A stretch of DNA of 64,000 bases from Amorphoplanes digitatis (GTDB lineage: Bacteria; Actinomycetota; Actinomycetes; Mycobacteriales; Micromonosporaceae). A program made the position numbers and the translations under genes. The stretch lies in contig NZ_JACHNH010000001.1 in assembly GCF_014205335.1 (NCBI RefSeq), positions 7,930,501 through 7,994,500 on the forward strand. The letters run 5' to 3'. Below the pieces are notes generated by a model, which worked only from the letters and a program-made list of their open reading frames with translations, ran no database searches and was not told where the DNA came from. Shown piece after piece: positions 17,043-25,996 of the stretch; within the stretch, counting starts at the first letter, position 1; each line of letters begins with the position of its first letter.

Positions 17043-18749
17043 TCAGCGGTACCACTTCCGGGCCGGGGCGTACCGGACGTTGCCGGCCCGGTCGTAGGCG
17101 CGCACCTGCACGGTCATGGCTTTGCCGTGCTTCCAGGTCTGCACGCCGAACCTGCGGGCGGTGCCCGCGTACCGCTGGGTGACCTTGCCGTTGACCAGCA
17201 ATTCCATCCGGCTGATCCCGTGGATGTCGGCGGCCGCGGCGGCGACGTACTTGGTCTTGCGGACCTTGCGGGTCCCGCCGGCCGGGCCGCCGGTGATCCG
17301 GACCGAGGGCCCCCAGTTGTCGACGGTCACCGAGCGGGTGGCGTTCACCACATTGCCGCCGCGGTCGTACGCGCGCAGCCCGAGCGCCACGGTCCGGCCG
17401 CGGCCGGAGGTCCGCCACGAGACGGCGTACGGCGCGACCCGGTCGGTGCCCACGACCACGCCGTCGGCGAGCAGCTGCACCTTGGCGATGCCGACGTCGT
17501 CGGTGGCGCGGGCCGAGACCGTGACCGTGCCCCGGACCAGCGCGTTTCCGCTCGGCGAGGCGAAGGACACGGCCGGAGCCACGTTGTCGTCGGCGACCGG
17601 CAGTGCGGCGAGGGCGGCCGCGGCGTCGACCCGGCCGGAGCCGGCGGCGACCCAGCCGCCGGAGATCTTGGTGGCGGACGTCGTCAGCGCCGTACGGATG
17701 GTCTCGGCCGACGGCGTCGGAGTGGTCGAGGCGAGCAGGGCGGCGATGCCGGCCACGAACGGGCTGGCCGACGAGGTGCCGCAGAACTGGCTTACCGCGC
17801 CGCCGCGCTCCTGTGCGGGGTTGCAGCCGGGGGCCGCGATGTCGACCCACCCGCTGCCGTAGTTCGACCAGGAGTAGCGGGCGTCCTCGGCGGTGGAGGC
17901 GCCGACGGCGAGCGCACCCGGCACCGCCGCCGGGTAGTTCGGCTTCGACGACCCGCTGTTGCCGGCCGCCGCGATCACGAGCGCGCCCTTGCCCGCGGCG
18001 TACGCGACGGCGTCGCGCAGCAGCCGGCTGTCCTCGGTACCGCCCAGCGACAGGTTGATGATGTCCGCGCCCTGGTCGGCGGACCAGCGGATGCCCTCGG
18101 CGATGTCGCTGTAGCTGCCGCTGCCCGTGGCGCCGAGCACCTTGACCGGCAGGATCTTGCAGTTCCAGCAGATGCCGGCGATGCCGACGCCGTTGTCGCC
18201 GCTCGCGGCGATCACGCCGGCGGCCATCGTGCCGTGCCCCTGGTCGTCGTCGGCGTTGCTGTCGTGGTTGACGAAGTCGCGGCCCGGCAGCACCCGCCCG
18301 GCGAAGTCGGGCAGCTTGCGCACCCCGGTGTCCACCACGGCGACGACCACGCCGCCGGCGCCCCGGGTCGTCTCCCAGGCTCGGCCGACATCGGTGCGGG
18401 CGATGCCCCACTGGCTGGAGTAGGACGGGTCGTTGGGGGTGACGGCGGCCATCCGGGCGACCTGGTCCCGCTCCACGTACGCGACGGCGGGGTCGGCCCG
18501 CAGCGCGTCGGCGGCCTCGGTGACCTGGTCGGCGGGGACGTCGACGGTGACCGCGCCGGCACCGGCGAGCCGCTCGCTGCCGAGGACGTCGACGCTGCGA
18601 TCGAGGGAGGCGACCACGTCGCCGCCGCCGTGCAGGCCGACGATCAGCGAGACCGGCGCCTCGTCCACCGGCGCCGCGACGGCGGGACCGCCCGCCAGCG
18701 AGACGCCACACACCAGAAGACCGACGACCAGTACCCGCAGCGCAGTCAT
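17043..18749 (-). CDS. Secreted S8 (subtilisin-like) serine protease with Ig-like C-terminal repeats
   Basis: The 568-residue protein has a signal peptide (residues 1-26, cleavage near AVAA), an I9-type propeptide (about 30-100) and a peptidase domain with the catalytic triad Asp140 (VVDTGV), His172 (GHGTMAAG) and Ser326 (GTSSASP). Two Ig-like repeats follow (about 395-480 and 485-568), each with an ADG- or VNG-type strand and a YDR-GGN/AGN turn. A CWNC motif (Cys194, Cys197) lies in the catalytic domain. It is a tandem paralogue of the protease encoded upstream (18819-20585), with the same domain order. The substrate is unknown. Confidence 0.93.
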   Translation of the reverse strand: MTALRVLVVGLLVCGVSLAGGPAVAAPVDEAPVSLIVGLHGGGDVVASLDRSVDVLGSERLAGAGAVTVDVPADQVTEAADALRADPAVAYVERDQVARMAAVTPNDPSYSSQWGIARTDVGRAWETTRGAGGVVVAVVDTGVRKLPDFAGRVLPGRDFVNHDSNADDDQGHGTMAAGVIAASGDNGVGIAGICWNCKILPVKVLGATGSGSYSDIAEGIRWSADQGADIINLSLGGTEDSRLLRDAVAYAAGKGALVIAAAGNSGSSKPNYPAAVPGALAVGASTAEDARYSWSNYGSGWVDIAAPGCNPAQERGGAVSQFCGTSSASPFVAGIAALLASTTPTPSAETIRTALTTSATKISGGWVAAGSGRVDAAAALAALPVADDNVAPAVSFASPSGNALVRGTVTVSARATDDVGIAKVQLLADGVVVGTDRVAPYAVSWRTSGRGRTVALGLRAYDRGGNVVNATRSVTVDNWGPSVRITGGPAGGTRKVRKTKYVAAAAADIHGISRMELLVNGKVTQRYAGTARRFGVQTWKHGKAMTVQVRAYDRAGNVRYAPARKWYR

Positions 18750-18818
18750 CCGGTCACGATGGGCCCCGCCCGTTGGAGACCCCGTACCCCGTCGGTTGCG
18801 CCCGGGTAGCAGAAGCCG

Positions 18819-20585
18819 TCAGCGCGTGTAGTTGCGCGTCGCCTCGTACTTGACGTTGCCGGCCAGGTCGACCGCCCGGATCTGCACCTTCATCTTCTTC
18901 GGCTGCTTGGACGCCGTGAAGCTGAACTTGTACGGCGCGGCGGTGTCCGTCTGGATCACCTTGCCGTTCATCAGCATCTCCACCCGGCGCATGCCGTAGG
19001 TGTCGGAAGCGGTGACCGCGAGCTTCACCGTGCCCTTGACCTTCGCCTTGTTCTTCGGCCCGCTGGTGATCTTCACGGTCGGAACCGTGTTGTCCGCGAT
19101 GATGGTGCGGTCGTAGGTGGTGCGGTTGCCGGCCTTGTCGTAGACCCGCAGCTGCATCTTGACCGTGCCGTTGCGGCCGGCGGTGTTGAACGGCAGCGCG
19201 TACGGCGCGGTCCGGTCCTGCGACTTGTAGACGCCGTCCACGTAGAGGTCGACGTTGCGGATGCCGGACCAGGCGTCGGCGACGCCGGTCGGCGTGACGT
19301 TGAACGTGCCGCGCAGCCGCCAGTTCGCGCCCGGGTACGAGATGCCGGTGATCGTCGGCGGGTCCAGCTCGGTGCCGATGGTCAGCGCCTTGGCGGCGTC
19401 GAGCATGCCGTACTGCGCCCAGGCGTCGTGCTCACCGTCGCCGTCGTAGTCGAGCGGGCGGGCCGCGACCCGCAGCGCCCGCGAGATCGACCAGCCGGTG
19501 TACTCGGGGTGCTGCGACTTCACCAGGGCGGCCGCGCCGGCGACCATCGGCGTCGAGAACGAGGTGCCCTCGAGGACCTGGAACTTGTCGCCGACCGGGA
19601 CCAGGACCTGGCCCGGCGCGACCATGTCGACCCAGCTGGGGCCGTAGTTGGAGTAGTCGGCGCGCTCGTCGGACCCGCGCACGGTGGCGCCGATGGAGAG
19701 CACGTCCGGCAGTGCCGCCGGGTAGGACTTGGCGCTGGTGTTCTCGTTGCCGGCCGCGGCGACGACCAGCACGCCCTTGAGGTTGGCGTACGCGACCGCG
19801 TCGGCGAGCACCTGCGCGTAGTCCTCGCCGCCGAGCGACATGTTGATGATCTTCGCGCCGTTGTTGGTGGCCCAGACGATGCCCTTGGCGATGTCGCTGT
19901 CCCAGCCGCCGCCTTCGGAGTCGAGCACCTTCACCGGCAGGATGGAGCAGCCCCAGCAGGCGCCGGCCATGCCGGCGGCGTCGTCGCCGCGGGCGGCGAT
20001 CAGCGAGGCGACCATGGTGCCGTGACCGTTGTCGTCGGCGGCCTTGGTGTTGTTGTCGACGTAGTTGTAGCCGGGCAGCACCGCGCCGGCCAGGTCACCG
20101 GCACCGGTCACCCCGGTGTCCAGCACGGCGACCTTGACCGCGGAGCCCTTCGTGGTGTCCCACGCGGCCGGCAGCTTGACCGTGTCGATCTCGGGCTGCT
20201 TCCCCGCGACGTACTCCGGGTCGTTCGGGGTCACGTCGAACGCCGCGCGCGCCCGGTCGACCTCGACGTACTTGACGTTCGGGTCCCTCTTGAGCGCCGC
20301 GATGACCGACGCCTTGCGAGCGGCCGGCACCTCCATCGTCTGCGCGCGCAGGGCCTCCATGGCCTTCTGCGCGGGCGCGGCGACGTCCATCGACCGGATG
20401 CCCATCGCGTGGACGGTCCCCGCCGCGGTCACGGCCTCGGGGGCGCTGGCCTTGAGGCCGACGACGAGACGCACCGGCCCGGAGGCGGTGTCGGCCGCAA
20501 GCGCCCAGGTCGACACCCCGGCCATCGTCACGACAACCGCCGCCGACAGCGCACCGACGGCTACCCGTCGCGAGACGAACTTCAT
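18819..20585 (-). CDS. Secreted S8 (subtilisin-like) serine protease with Ig-like C-terminal repeats
   Basis: The 588-residue protein has a signal peptide (MKFVSRRVAVGALSAAVVVT, about 1-31), a propeptide (to about 115) and an S8 domain with Asp156 (VLDTGV), His188 (GHGTMVAS) and Ser342 (GTSFSTP). Two Ig-like modules form the C-terminus. A CWGC motif (Cys210, Cys213) matches the CWNC of its neighbour. The ATG at 20585 has GGGAGG upstream. The ending KYEATRNYTR resembles RYAPARKWYR of the downstream paralogue, which supports duplication. A 69-base gap separates the two genes on the same strand. Confidence 0.93.
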   Translation of the reverse strand: MKFVSRRVAVGALSAAVVVTMAGVSTWALAADTASGPVRLVVGLKASAPEAVTAAGTVHAMGIRSMDVAAPAQKAMEALRAQTMEVPAARKASVIAALKRDPNVKYVEVDRARAAFDVTPNDPEYVAGKQPEIDTVKLPAAWDTTKGSAVKVAVLDTGVTGAGDLAGAVLPGYNYVDNNTKAADDNGHGTMVASLIAARGDDAAGMAGACWGCSILPVKVLDSEGGGWDSDIAKGIVWATNNGAKIINMSLGGEDYAQVLADAVAYANLKGVLVVAAAGNENTSAKSYPAALPDVLSIGATVRGSDERADYSNYGPSWVDMVAPGQVLVPVGDKFQVLEGTSFSTPMVAGAAALVKSQHPEYTGWSISRALRVAARPLDYDGDGEHDAWAQYGMLDAAKALTIGTELDPPTITGISYPGANWRLRGTFNVTPTGVADAWSGIRNVDLYVDGVYKSQDRTAPYALPFNTAGRNGTVKMQLRVYDKAGNRTTYDRTIIADNTVPTVKITSGPKNKAKVKGTVKLAVTASDTYGMRRVEMLMNGKVIQTDTAAPYKFSFTASKQPKKMKVQIRAVDLAGNVKYEATRNYTR

Positions 20586-20721
20586 GTGGGCCGCGCCTCC
20601 CCGTGATCGACCCACCGCCACGGCGAATCGCGGCGGCCAGCGTACGGCCGATCTACCCGAAATCCACAGCACGTACCAAAACGCGAGAAGTCGCGGCATT
20701 GAGCAGTGTGAAGTCGTCGCC

Positions 20722-20727
20722 TACTGT
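20722..20727 (+). promoter_or_regulatory. -10 element of a probable leaderless promoter (LCP gene)
   Basis: TACTGT fits the TAnnnT -10 consensus and is followed by 6 bases and the ATG at 20734, the spacing expected for a transcript that starts at the initiation codon. There is no Shine-Dalgarno sequence. Confidence 0.5.
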
Positions 20728-20733
20728 TCCAGC

Positions 20734-21840
20734 ATGCGGACAACCAAGCTCATCTGGACGATCGTCGGCGCGGTGACAGTGGTGCTGCTGCTGGCCGGGG
20801 TGGGTATCGTCGCGGCGCTGCGCGGCGGCGACGACGAGCCGGACCCGCAGGCCGCGCCCGGCCCGGGAGCCGCGTCGGCGCTGCCGGCCCCGCCGAGCGC
20901 CACCAGCCCCGCACCATCGCCCGGCGCCGACATCACCGGCCCGCTGGACCTGCTGGTGATCGGCGTCGACACCCGGGTGAGCATCCCCGACTGGCAACCG
21001 CACGCTGACGCGATCATGGTGATGCACATCAACGAGGATCTCAAGTCCGGATACATCTACTCGCTGCCCCGGGACCTCCGCGTGGACGTGCCCGCGTTCG
21101 ATGCCAACGGGTACGGCGGCGGGCGGCGCAAGCTCACCGAGGCGATGAGCTCCGGTGCGAAGGTACGGGGCACCGACAAGGCCGACGTGGCGCAGGGCTA
21201 CGAGCTGCTCGCGAAGACGATCTCGGACTACACCGGCGTCGACGGCTTCGACGCGGGCGCGATCCTGACCTTCGACGGGCTGAGCCGGCTGACCGACGCC
21301 CTCGGCGGCGTCACCCTGAAGATCGATCAGAAGGTCGTCTCGCAGCACCGCCGCCCCGACGGCACGGCACGCAAGCTGCGCCCCGGCGGCGGCGGGTACA
21401 CCGGCCCGCAGGCCACCTACCTGCCCGGCACCCGGACGCTGACCGGCTGGCAGGCGATCGACTACGCCCGCCAGCGCTACACGGCCGGCGGCGACTACAC
21501 CCGCCAGCGCCACCAGCGCCAGCTCGTCCGGGCGCTGCTCACCAAGGCCATGGGCGCGGGGCTGCCCGCCGACCTGACCCGGGCGGAGGCGGTGCTCACC
21601 GCGCTCGGCGACACCCTGGTCGTCTCCGGCGACCGCAACGCCATCGAGTACGCGTACGCGCTGCGCGACCTCGACCCGTCGCGGCTGACCCTGGTCGGGC
21701 TGCCCGGCGACTCGGTCATCAACAACGGCCGCTACATCGGCGAGCAGCTGACCCCGGTCGGCCGCGGCTTCCTCAAGGCGGCGGCGGCCGGCACGCCCGA
21801 GGCGTACCTCGCGGACCACCCCAAGCTGATCAATAAGTAG
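20734..21840 (+). CDS. LytR-CpsA-Psr (LCP) family protein
   Basis: This 368-residue membrane protein has a short cytoplasmic start, one membrane helix (IWTIVGAVTVVLLLAGVGIV) and a Pro/Ala/Ser linker. An extracellular LCP domain begins at DLLVIGVDTR and has the conserved DAIMVMHIN, SLPRDLRVDVP and arginines in YARQRYTAGGDYTRQRHQRQ. LCP proteins transfer lipid-linked glycopolymers such as arabinogalactan or teichoic acids to peptidoglycan. The ATG at 20734 has no ribosome-binding site but lies 6 bases after a TACTGT -10 box. Its last 11 bases overlap the end of the convergent M1 peptidase gene. Confidence 0.92.
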   Translation: MRTTKLIWTIVGAVTVVLLLAGVGIVAALRGGDDEPDPQAAPGPGAASALPAPPSATSPAPSPGADITGPLDLLVIGVDTRVSIPDWQPHADAIMVMHINEDLKSGYIYSLPRDLRVDVPAFDANGYGGGRRKLTEAMSSGAKVRGTDKADVAQGYELLAKTISDYTGVDGFDAGAILTFDGLSRLTDALGGVTLKIDQKVVSQHRRPDGTARKLRPGGGGYTGPQATYLPGTRTLTGWQAIDYARQRYTAGGDYTRQRHQRQLVRALLTKAMGAGLPADLTRAEAVLTALGDTLVVSGDRNAIEYAYALRDLDPSRLTLVGLPGDSVINNGRYIGEQLTPVGRGFLKAAAAGTPEAYLADHPKLINK

Positions 21841-23242
21841 GTTTCCGGTCGCCGAACAGCCAGGCCTCGAAGAAGTCGCCGAGGTCCTTGCCGGACGCCT
21901 TCTCGGCCGCCGCGATGAAGTCCTCGGTGCTTGCGTTGCCGTCCCGGTGCTCGGCCGGCCACGACTTGAGCAGCGCGAAGAACGCGTCGTCGCCGATCGT
22001 GTGGCGCAGTGCCTGCACGGTCATCGCGCCGCGCACGTAGACCGCCTCACTGAACAGGTGGTCCACGCCCGGGTCGCCGGTCGGGATCGACCAGTCGAAG
22101 TTCGCGTAGGCCCGGTCGAAGGATTCCTGGACGGTCCGCTCGCCCTGGTGCTCGTCCCAGAGCCACTCCGCGTACGTGGCGAAGCCCTCGTTGAGCCAGA
22201 TGTCCTGCCAGCGGCGCAGGGAGACGCTGTCGCCGTACCACTGGTGCGCCAGTTCGTGCGCGACCACCGTGGCGTTGGCGCTGCCCCGGAAGAACGTGTT
22301 CCCGTACACCGGCCGCGACTGCGTCTCCAGGGCGTAGCCGACCCGGTCGTCGTCGAGGACGACCCCGCCGTACGCGGCGAACGGATACGGCCCGAACCGG
22401 GTGGCGAGATAGTCGGCGATCTCGCCGGTGCGGTCCAGGGCACGCGCGGCGTTGCCGGTCGCGGGCAGCGACTCCGGGATCGCGATGATCATCGGCCGGC
22501 CGGCGTGCGTGCCGACCCGCACCCGGTACTGCCCGATCACCACGAACGCCAGATAGCCGGCCAGCGGGTTGGACTCCCGCCAGGTCCAGGTGGTCCAGCC
22601 GGCGGCGGTGCTGCGCGCGCCGGGCACGCCGTTGCTGATCGCCTCGACCCCGCCGGGAACCGTCATGGCCAGCGAGAACGTCGCCTTGTCGGACGGGTGG
22701 TCGTTGACCGGGAACCAGGTGCTCGCGGACTCCGGCTGGCCGATGGCGAAGGCGCCGTCCCGGGTGGTCAGCCAGCCGCCGACACCGAGCGTCTTGTTGT
22801 TCAGCGCCTGCGGCTTGCCGCCGTAGTCGATGACGACGGTGAAGGCCGCGCCGGAGGCGAGACCGGCCGCGGGCGTGATCACCAGCTCGTTCCCGTCGGA
22901 CCGGCTGGTGGCGGCCCGGCCGTCGACGGTCACCTTGCGGGCGACGAGAAACGCGAGATCGAGGTTGAACCGCGAGAGATCCTGCGTGGCGGTGGCGGTG
23001 ATCGTCGCGGTGCCGTTCAGCTCACCGCGGGCCGGGTCGTAGCGCAGCCGCAGGTCGTAGTCGCCGACGTCGTAGCCGCCGTTGCCGTACGTCGGAAAGT
23101 ACGGATCCCCGGCGCCCTCCGCACCCGCCGCGAAGCTGGCCGCCGTCGAGGCCGACGTCGAGGGCGCGGGCGCGACCGCGTCGGTGCAGCCGGCCAGCGC
23201 CAGCACCGCGACGGCCGCGACCCAGGCTCGTGACCTGCGCAT
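21830..23242 (-). CDS. M1-family zinc metallopeptidase, lipoprotein
   Basis: This 470-residue lipoprotein has the signal peptide MRRSRAWVAAVAVLALAGC with the lipid-modified Cys19. An N-terminal beta domain (about 50-250) is followed by the peptidase domain with the zinc motif HELAH (His329, Glu330, His333) and the third ligand Glu352 in NEGFATYAEW. The exopeptidase motif usually read as GAMEN is here GYALE (about 302-306), so aminopeptidase specificity may be relaxed. The protein lacks the long helical C-terminal domain of PepN. It follows guaB3 by 14 bases on the same strand but has no functional link to purine synthesis that I can see. Confidence 0.9.
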   Translation of the reverse strand: MRRSRAWVAAVAVLALAGCTDAVAPAPSTSASTAASFAAGAEGAGDPYFPTYGNGGYDVGDYDLRLRYDPARGELNGTATITATATQDLSRFNLDLAFLVARKVTVDGRAATSRSDGNELVITPAAGLASGAAFTVVIDYGGKPQALNNKTLGVGGWLTTRDGAFAIGQPESASTWFPVNDHPSDKATFSLAMTVPGGVEAISNGVPGARSTAAGWTTWTWRESNPLAGYLAFVVIGQYRVRVGTHAGRPMIIAIPESLPATGNAARALDRTGEIADYLATRFGPYPFAAYGGVVLDDDRVGYALETQSRPVYGNTFFRGSANATVVAHELAHQWYGDSVSLRRWQDIWLNEGFATYAEWLWDEHQGERTVQESFDRAYANFDWSIPTGDPGVDHLFSEAVYVRGAMTVQALRHTIGDDAFFALLKSWPAEHRDGNASTEDFIAAAEKASGKDLGDFFEAWLFGDRKPTY

Positions 23243-23256
23243 GATGTGTCCGATCC

Positions 23257-24375
23257 TCAGCGGTCGAGGACCAGCGAGACCTTCTGGAACTCCTTGACGT
23301 CGTGGTAGCCGCACTTCGCCATGGCCCGGCGGAGGCCGCCGAAGAGGTTGAGCTGGCCGTCCGGCCGGTCGGCCGGGCCGTAGAGCAGCTCCTCGAGGGT
23401 GCCGTCCGGCTCGCCCGCGATGCAGAAGCCGCCGCGCGGCAGGCTCGGGTGGCTCGCCGCCGAGTGCCACCACGCGCCGCCGGCCGGGGCGCCCTCGGCG
23501 AGCGAGAGCGGCTCGCCCAGCATGACCGCGTCGGCGCCGCAGCCGATCGCCTTCGCGATGTCGCCCGAGGTCTGAATGCCGCCGTCGGCGATCAGGTGCA
23601 CGTAGCGGCCGCCGGTCTCGTCCAGGTAGTCGCGGCGCGCGGCAGCGGCGTCGGCGATCGCGGTCGCCATCGGGACCCGGATGCCGAGGACGGTGTCCGT
23701 CGTGGACCACTCGTCCGCGCCGATGCCGACGATGACCCCGGCCGCGCCGGTGCGCATCAGGTGCAGCGCCGTCTTGTAGTCGGTGCAGCCGCCGACGATG
23801 ACCGGCAGGTCGAGGTCGGCGATGAACTCCTTGAGGTTCAGCGGCTCGTCCGTCGTGGACACGTGCTCGGCCGAGACCAGCGTGCCCTGGATGACCAGCA
23901 GGTCGACGCCCGCGTCGAGGATCACCGGCGCCAGCGCCAGCGTGTGCTGCGGCGACACCCGGACGGCGACGGTGACGCCGCCGTCGCGCATGGCCCGGAC
24001 CCGCTCGGCGATCAGCTCGGGCCGGATCGGCTCGGAGTAGACCTCCTGGAGGCGCTTGGTGGCGTCGGCCTCCTCGTCGAGCGAGGCCAGCTCCTCGAGG
24101 ATCTTGGTCGGGTCCTCGTAGCGGGTCCAGAGGCCCTCGGCGTTGAGCACGCCGAGGCCGCCGAGGCGGCCGAGGGCGATCGCGGACGCCGGGCTCATCG
24201 TCGCGTCCGACGGGTGCGCCACACACGGGATCTTGAACGGGTACGCGTCGAGGCGCCAGTCGGTGGACACGTCGTCCACGTCGCGGGTGCGGCGGCTCGG
24301 GACGATCGCGATGTCGTCCAGGTGGTAGCCGCGCTGGGCGGTCTTGCCGAGGCCGATCTCCACGACGTCACGCAT
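23257..24375 (-). CDS. guaB3: GuaB3-family IMP dehydrogenase-related protein
   Basis: This 372-residue TIM-barrel protein of the IMPDH/GMP reductase superfamily lacks CBS domains. The phosphate-binding part is kept (YVHLIADGGIQTSGDIAKAI then CGADAVMLGEPL). At the position of the IMPDH catalytic loop (GPGAICTT in the neighbouring GuaB) it reads GIGADEWSTT, so the nucleophilic cysteine is replaced by serine. Family members sit beside guaB in actinobacteria, as here (13-base gap). Their reaction is not settled for this lineage; a GMP reductase-like activity has been reported for a cyanobacterial GuaB3. The ATG at 24375 opens directly into MRDVVEIGLGKTAQRGY, the typical start. Confidence 0.92.
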   Translation of the reverse strand: MRDVVEIGLGKTAQRGYHLDDIAIVPSRRTRDVDDVSTDWRLDAYPFKIPCVAHPSDATMSPASAIALGRLGGLGVLNAEGLWTRYEDPTKILEELASLDEEADATKRLQEVYSEPIRPELIAERVRAMRDGGVTVAVRVSPQHTLALAPVILDAGVDLLVIQGTLVSAEHVSTTDEPLNLKEFIADLDLPVIVGGCTDYKTALHLMRTGAAGVIVGIGADEWSTTDTVLGIRVPMATAIADAAAARRDYLDETGGRYVHLIADGGIQTSGDIAKAIGCGADAVMLGEPLSLAEGAPAGGAWWHSAASHPSLPRGGFCIAGEPDGTLEELLYGPADRPDGQLNLFGGLRRAMAKCGYHDVKEFQKVSLVLDR

Positions 24376-24388
24376 GCTTCAAACCCCT

Positions 24389-25876
24389 TTAGCGGGAGTG
24401 GTAGTTAGGTGCCTCAACGGTCATCTGGATGTCGTGCGGGTGGCTCTCCTTGAGGCCTGCCGCGGTAATCCTGATGAGCTGTCCCCGCTCCTGCAAATCA
24501 GGGATCGTCTCGGCGCCGACGTAACCCATCGCCGCGCGCAGGCCACCGATCAGCTGGTGCGCCACGCGCGACAGCGGGCCGCGGTAGGGTACCTGCCCCT
24601 CGACGCCCTCGGGTACCAGCTTGTCCTCGGTGACGTCCTGCTGGAAGTAGCGGTCCTTGGAGTAGGACTTCGCCTGGCCGCGGGACTGCATGGCGCCCAG
24701 CGAGCCCATGCCGCGGTAGGTCTTGAACTGCTTGCCGTTGATGAAGATCAGGTCGCCGGGGCTCTCCTCGGAGCCGGCCAGCAGGCCGCCGAGCATCACG
24801 GTGTCGGCGCCGGCCACGATCGCCTTGGCGATGTCGCCCGAATATTGGATGCCGCCGTCGGCGATGACCGGGACGCCCGCCGGGCGGCAGGCCCGCGCGG
24901 CCTCCATGATCGCGGTGATCTGCGGCACGCCGACACCCGCGACGATCCGGGTGGTGCAGATCGCGCCGGGGCCCACGCCGACCTTCACCGCGTCGGCGCC
25001 CGCCTCGACGAGGGCCTTGGCGCCCGAGTACGTCGCGATGTTGCCGCCGACGATGTCGATCGTGGTGTCCTTCTTCAGCTGGGACACCATGTCGAGCACG
25101 GCGCGCTGGTGGCCGTGGGCCGTGTCCACGATGACCACGTCGACGCCCGCGTCGATCAGGGCACGGGCCCGCTTGTAGGCGTCCTCGCCGACGCCGACCG
25201 CCGCGGCGACCCGGAGCCGGCCCTGCGCGTCCTTGGCGGCGCGCGGGTACTGCTCGCTCTTGGTGAAGTCCTTGACCGTGATCAGTCCGCGCAACCGGCC
25301 CGCGTCGTCGACGAGCGGCAGCTTCTCCACCTTGTGCCGCTGGAGCAGCGCCAGGGCCTCTTCCTTGCCGACACCGACCGGCGCGGAGATCAACGGCGCC
25401 TTGGTCATCACCTCGCGCGCCTTGACGCTGTCGTCGGTGACGAAGCGCATGTCGCGGTTGGTGACGATGCCGACGAGCACGCCCTCGGCGTCGACGACCG
25501 GCAGGCCGGAGATGCGGTAGCGCCCGCAGAGCTGGTCCACCTCGCGCAGGGTGTCGTCGGGGCTACAGGTGACCGGGTTGGTGATCATCCCGGACTCGGA
25601 GCGCTTCACGAGGTCGACCTGTGCGGCCTGCTCCTCGAGCGAGAGGTTGCGGTGCAGCACGCCGATGCCGCCCTGGCGGGCCATCGCGATCGCCATCCGC
25701 GCCTCGGTCACCGTGTCCATGGCGCTGGAGAGCAGCGGGATGGAGAGCTCGACGTTGCGGGTCAACCGGGTGATCGTGTTGACCCGGCTCGGCACGACAT
25801 CCGATTCGCCCGGCTGGAGCAACACGTCGTCGAAGGTGAGACCCAGCGGAACCGTGCGGGCCGACTCGTTATCCAC
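24389..25876 (-). CDS. guaB: Inosine-5'-monophosphate dehydrogenase
   Basis: The enzyme oxidises IMP to XMP, the committed step to guanine nucleotides. The 495 residues have the N-terminal LTFDDVLLQPGESDVVPSRV, two CBS domains (about 100-220) and the catalytic loop GPGAICTTRIVAGVG with the active cysteine. The IMP-binding site DGGIQYSGDIAKAI and the mobile flap with YRGMGSLGAM follow. The start is GTG at 25876 with AGGGATGAT upstream; an ATG at 25883 is out of frame. It heads a purine unit with guaB3 and is divergent from the DUF5319 gene. Confidence 0.97.
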   Translation of the reverse strand: MDNESARTVPLGLTFDDVLLQPGESDVVPSRVNTITRLTRNVELSIPLLSSAMDTVTEARMAIAMARQGGIGVLHRNLSLEEQAAQVDLVKRSESGMITNPVTCSPDDTLREVDQLCGRYRISGLPVVDAEGVLVGIVTNRDMRFVTDDSVKAREVMTKAPLISAPVGVGKEEALALLQRHKVEKLPLVDDAGRLRGLITVKDFTKSEQYPRAAKDAQGRLRVAAAVGVGEDAYKRARALIDAGVDVVIVDTAHGHQRAVLDMVSQLKKDTTIDIVGGNIATYSGAKALVEAGADAVKVGVGPGAICTTRIVAGVGVPQITAIMEAARACRPAGVPVIADGGIQYSGDIAKAIVAGADTVMLGGLLAGSEESPGDLIFINGKQFKTYRGMGSLGAMQSRGQAKSYSKDRYFQQDVTEDKLVPEGVEGQVPYRGPLSRVAHQLIGGLRAAMGYVGAETIPDLQERGQLIRITAAGLKESHPHDIQMTVEAPNYHSR

Positions 25877-25983
25877 AGATCATCCCTAGCGAAGAGGCGG
25901 AGTGTTTCATCCTACCCATCCGGTCAGGGCGTTCTGTTGGGCGGACAGCGCGTGCGGGCCAGCACACACCCGCCATACATGGG

Positions 25984-25989
25984 TACGGT
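25984..25989 (+). promoter_or_regulatory. -10 element of a probable leaderless promoter (DUF5319 gene)
   Basis: TACGGT followed by 7 bases and GTG at 25997 fits a leaderless transcript, and favours that GTG over the ATG at 25979. Confidence 0.45.
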
Positions 25990-25996
25990 AGACATC

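Noticed and set aside
17023..18711. Apparent N-terminal extension of guaA by more than 560 codons
   Set aside because: The extension is the other reading of the subtilase gene on the same strand. GMP synthases start at the amidotransferase domain, as with ATG 17022.
24408..25978. N-terminal extension of the DUF5319 gene through the guaB antisense strand
   Set aside because: The DUF5319 domain is complete from the GTG at 25997. The extension mirrors guaB.
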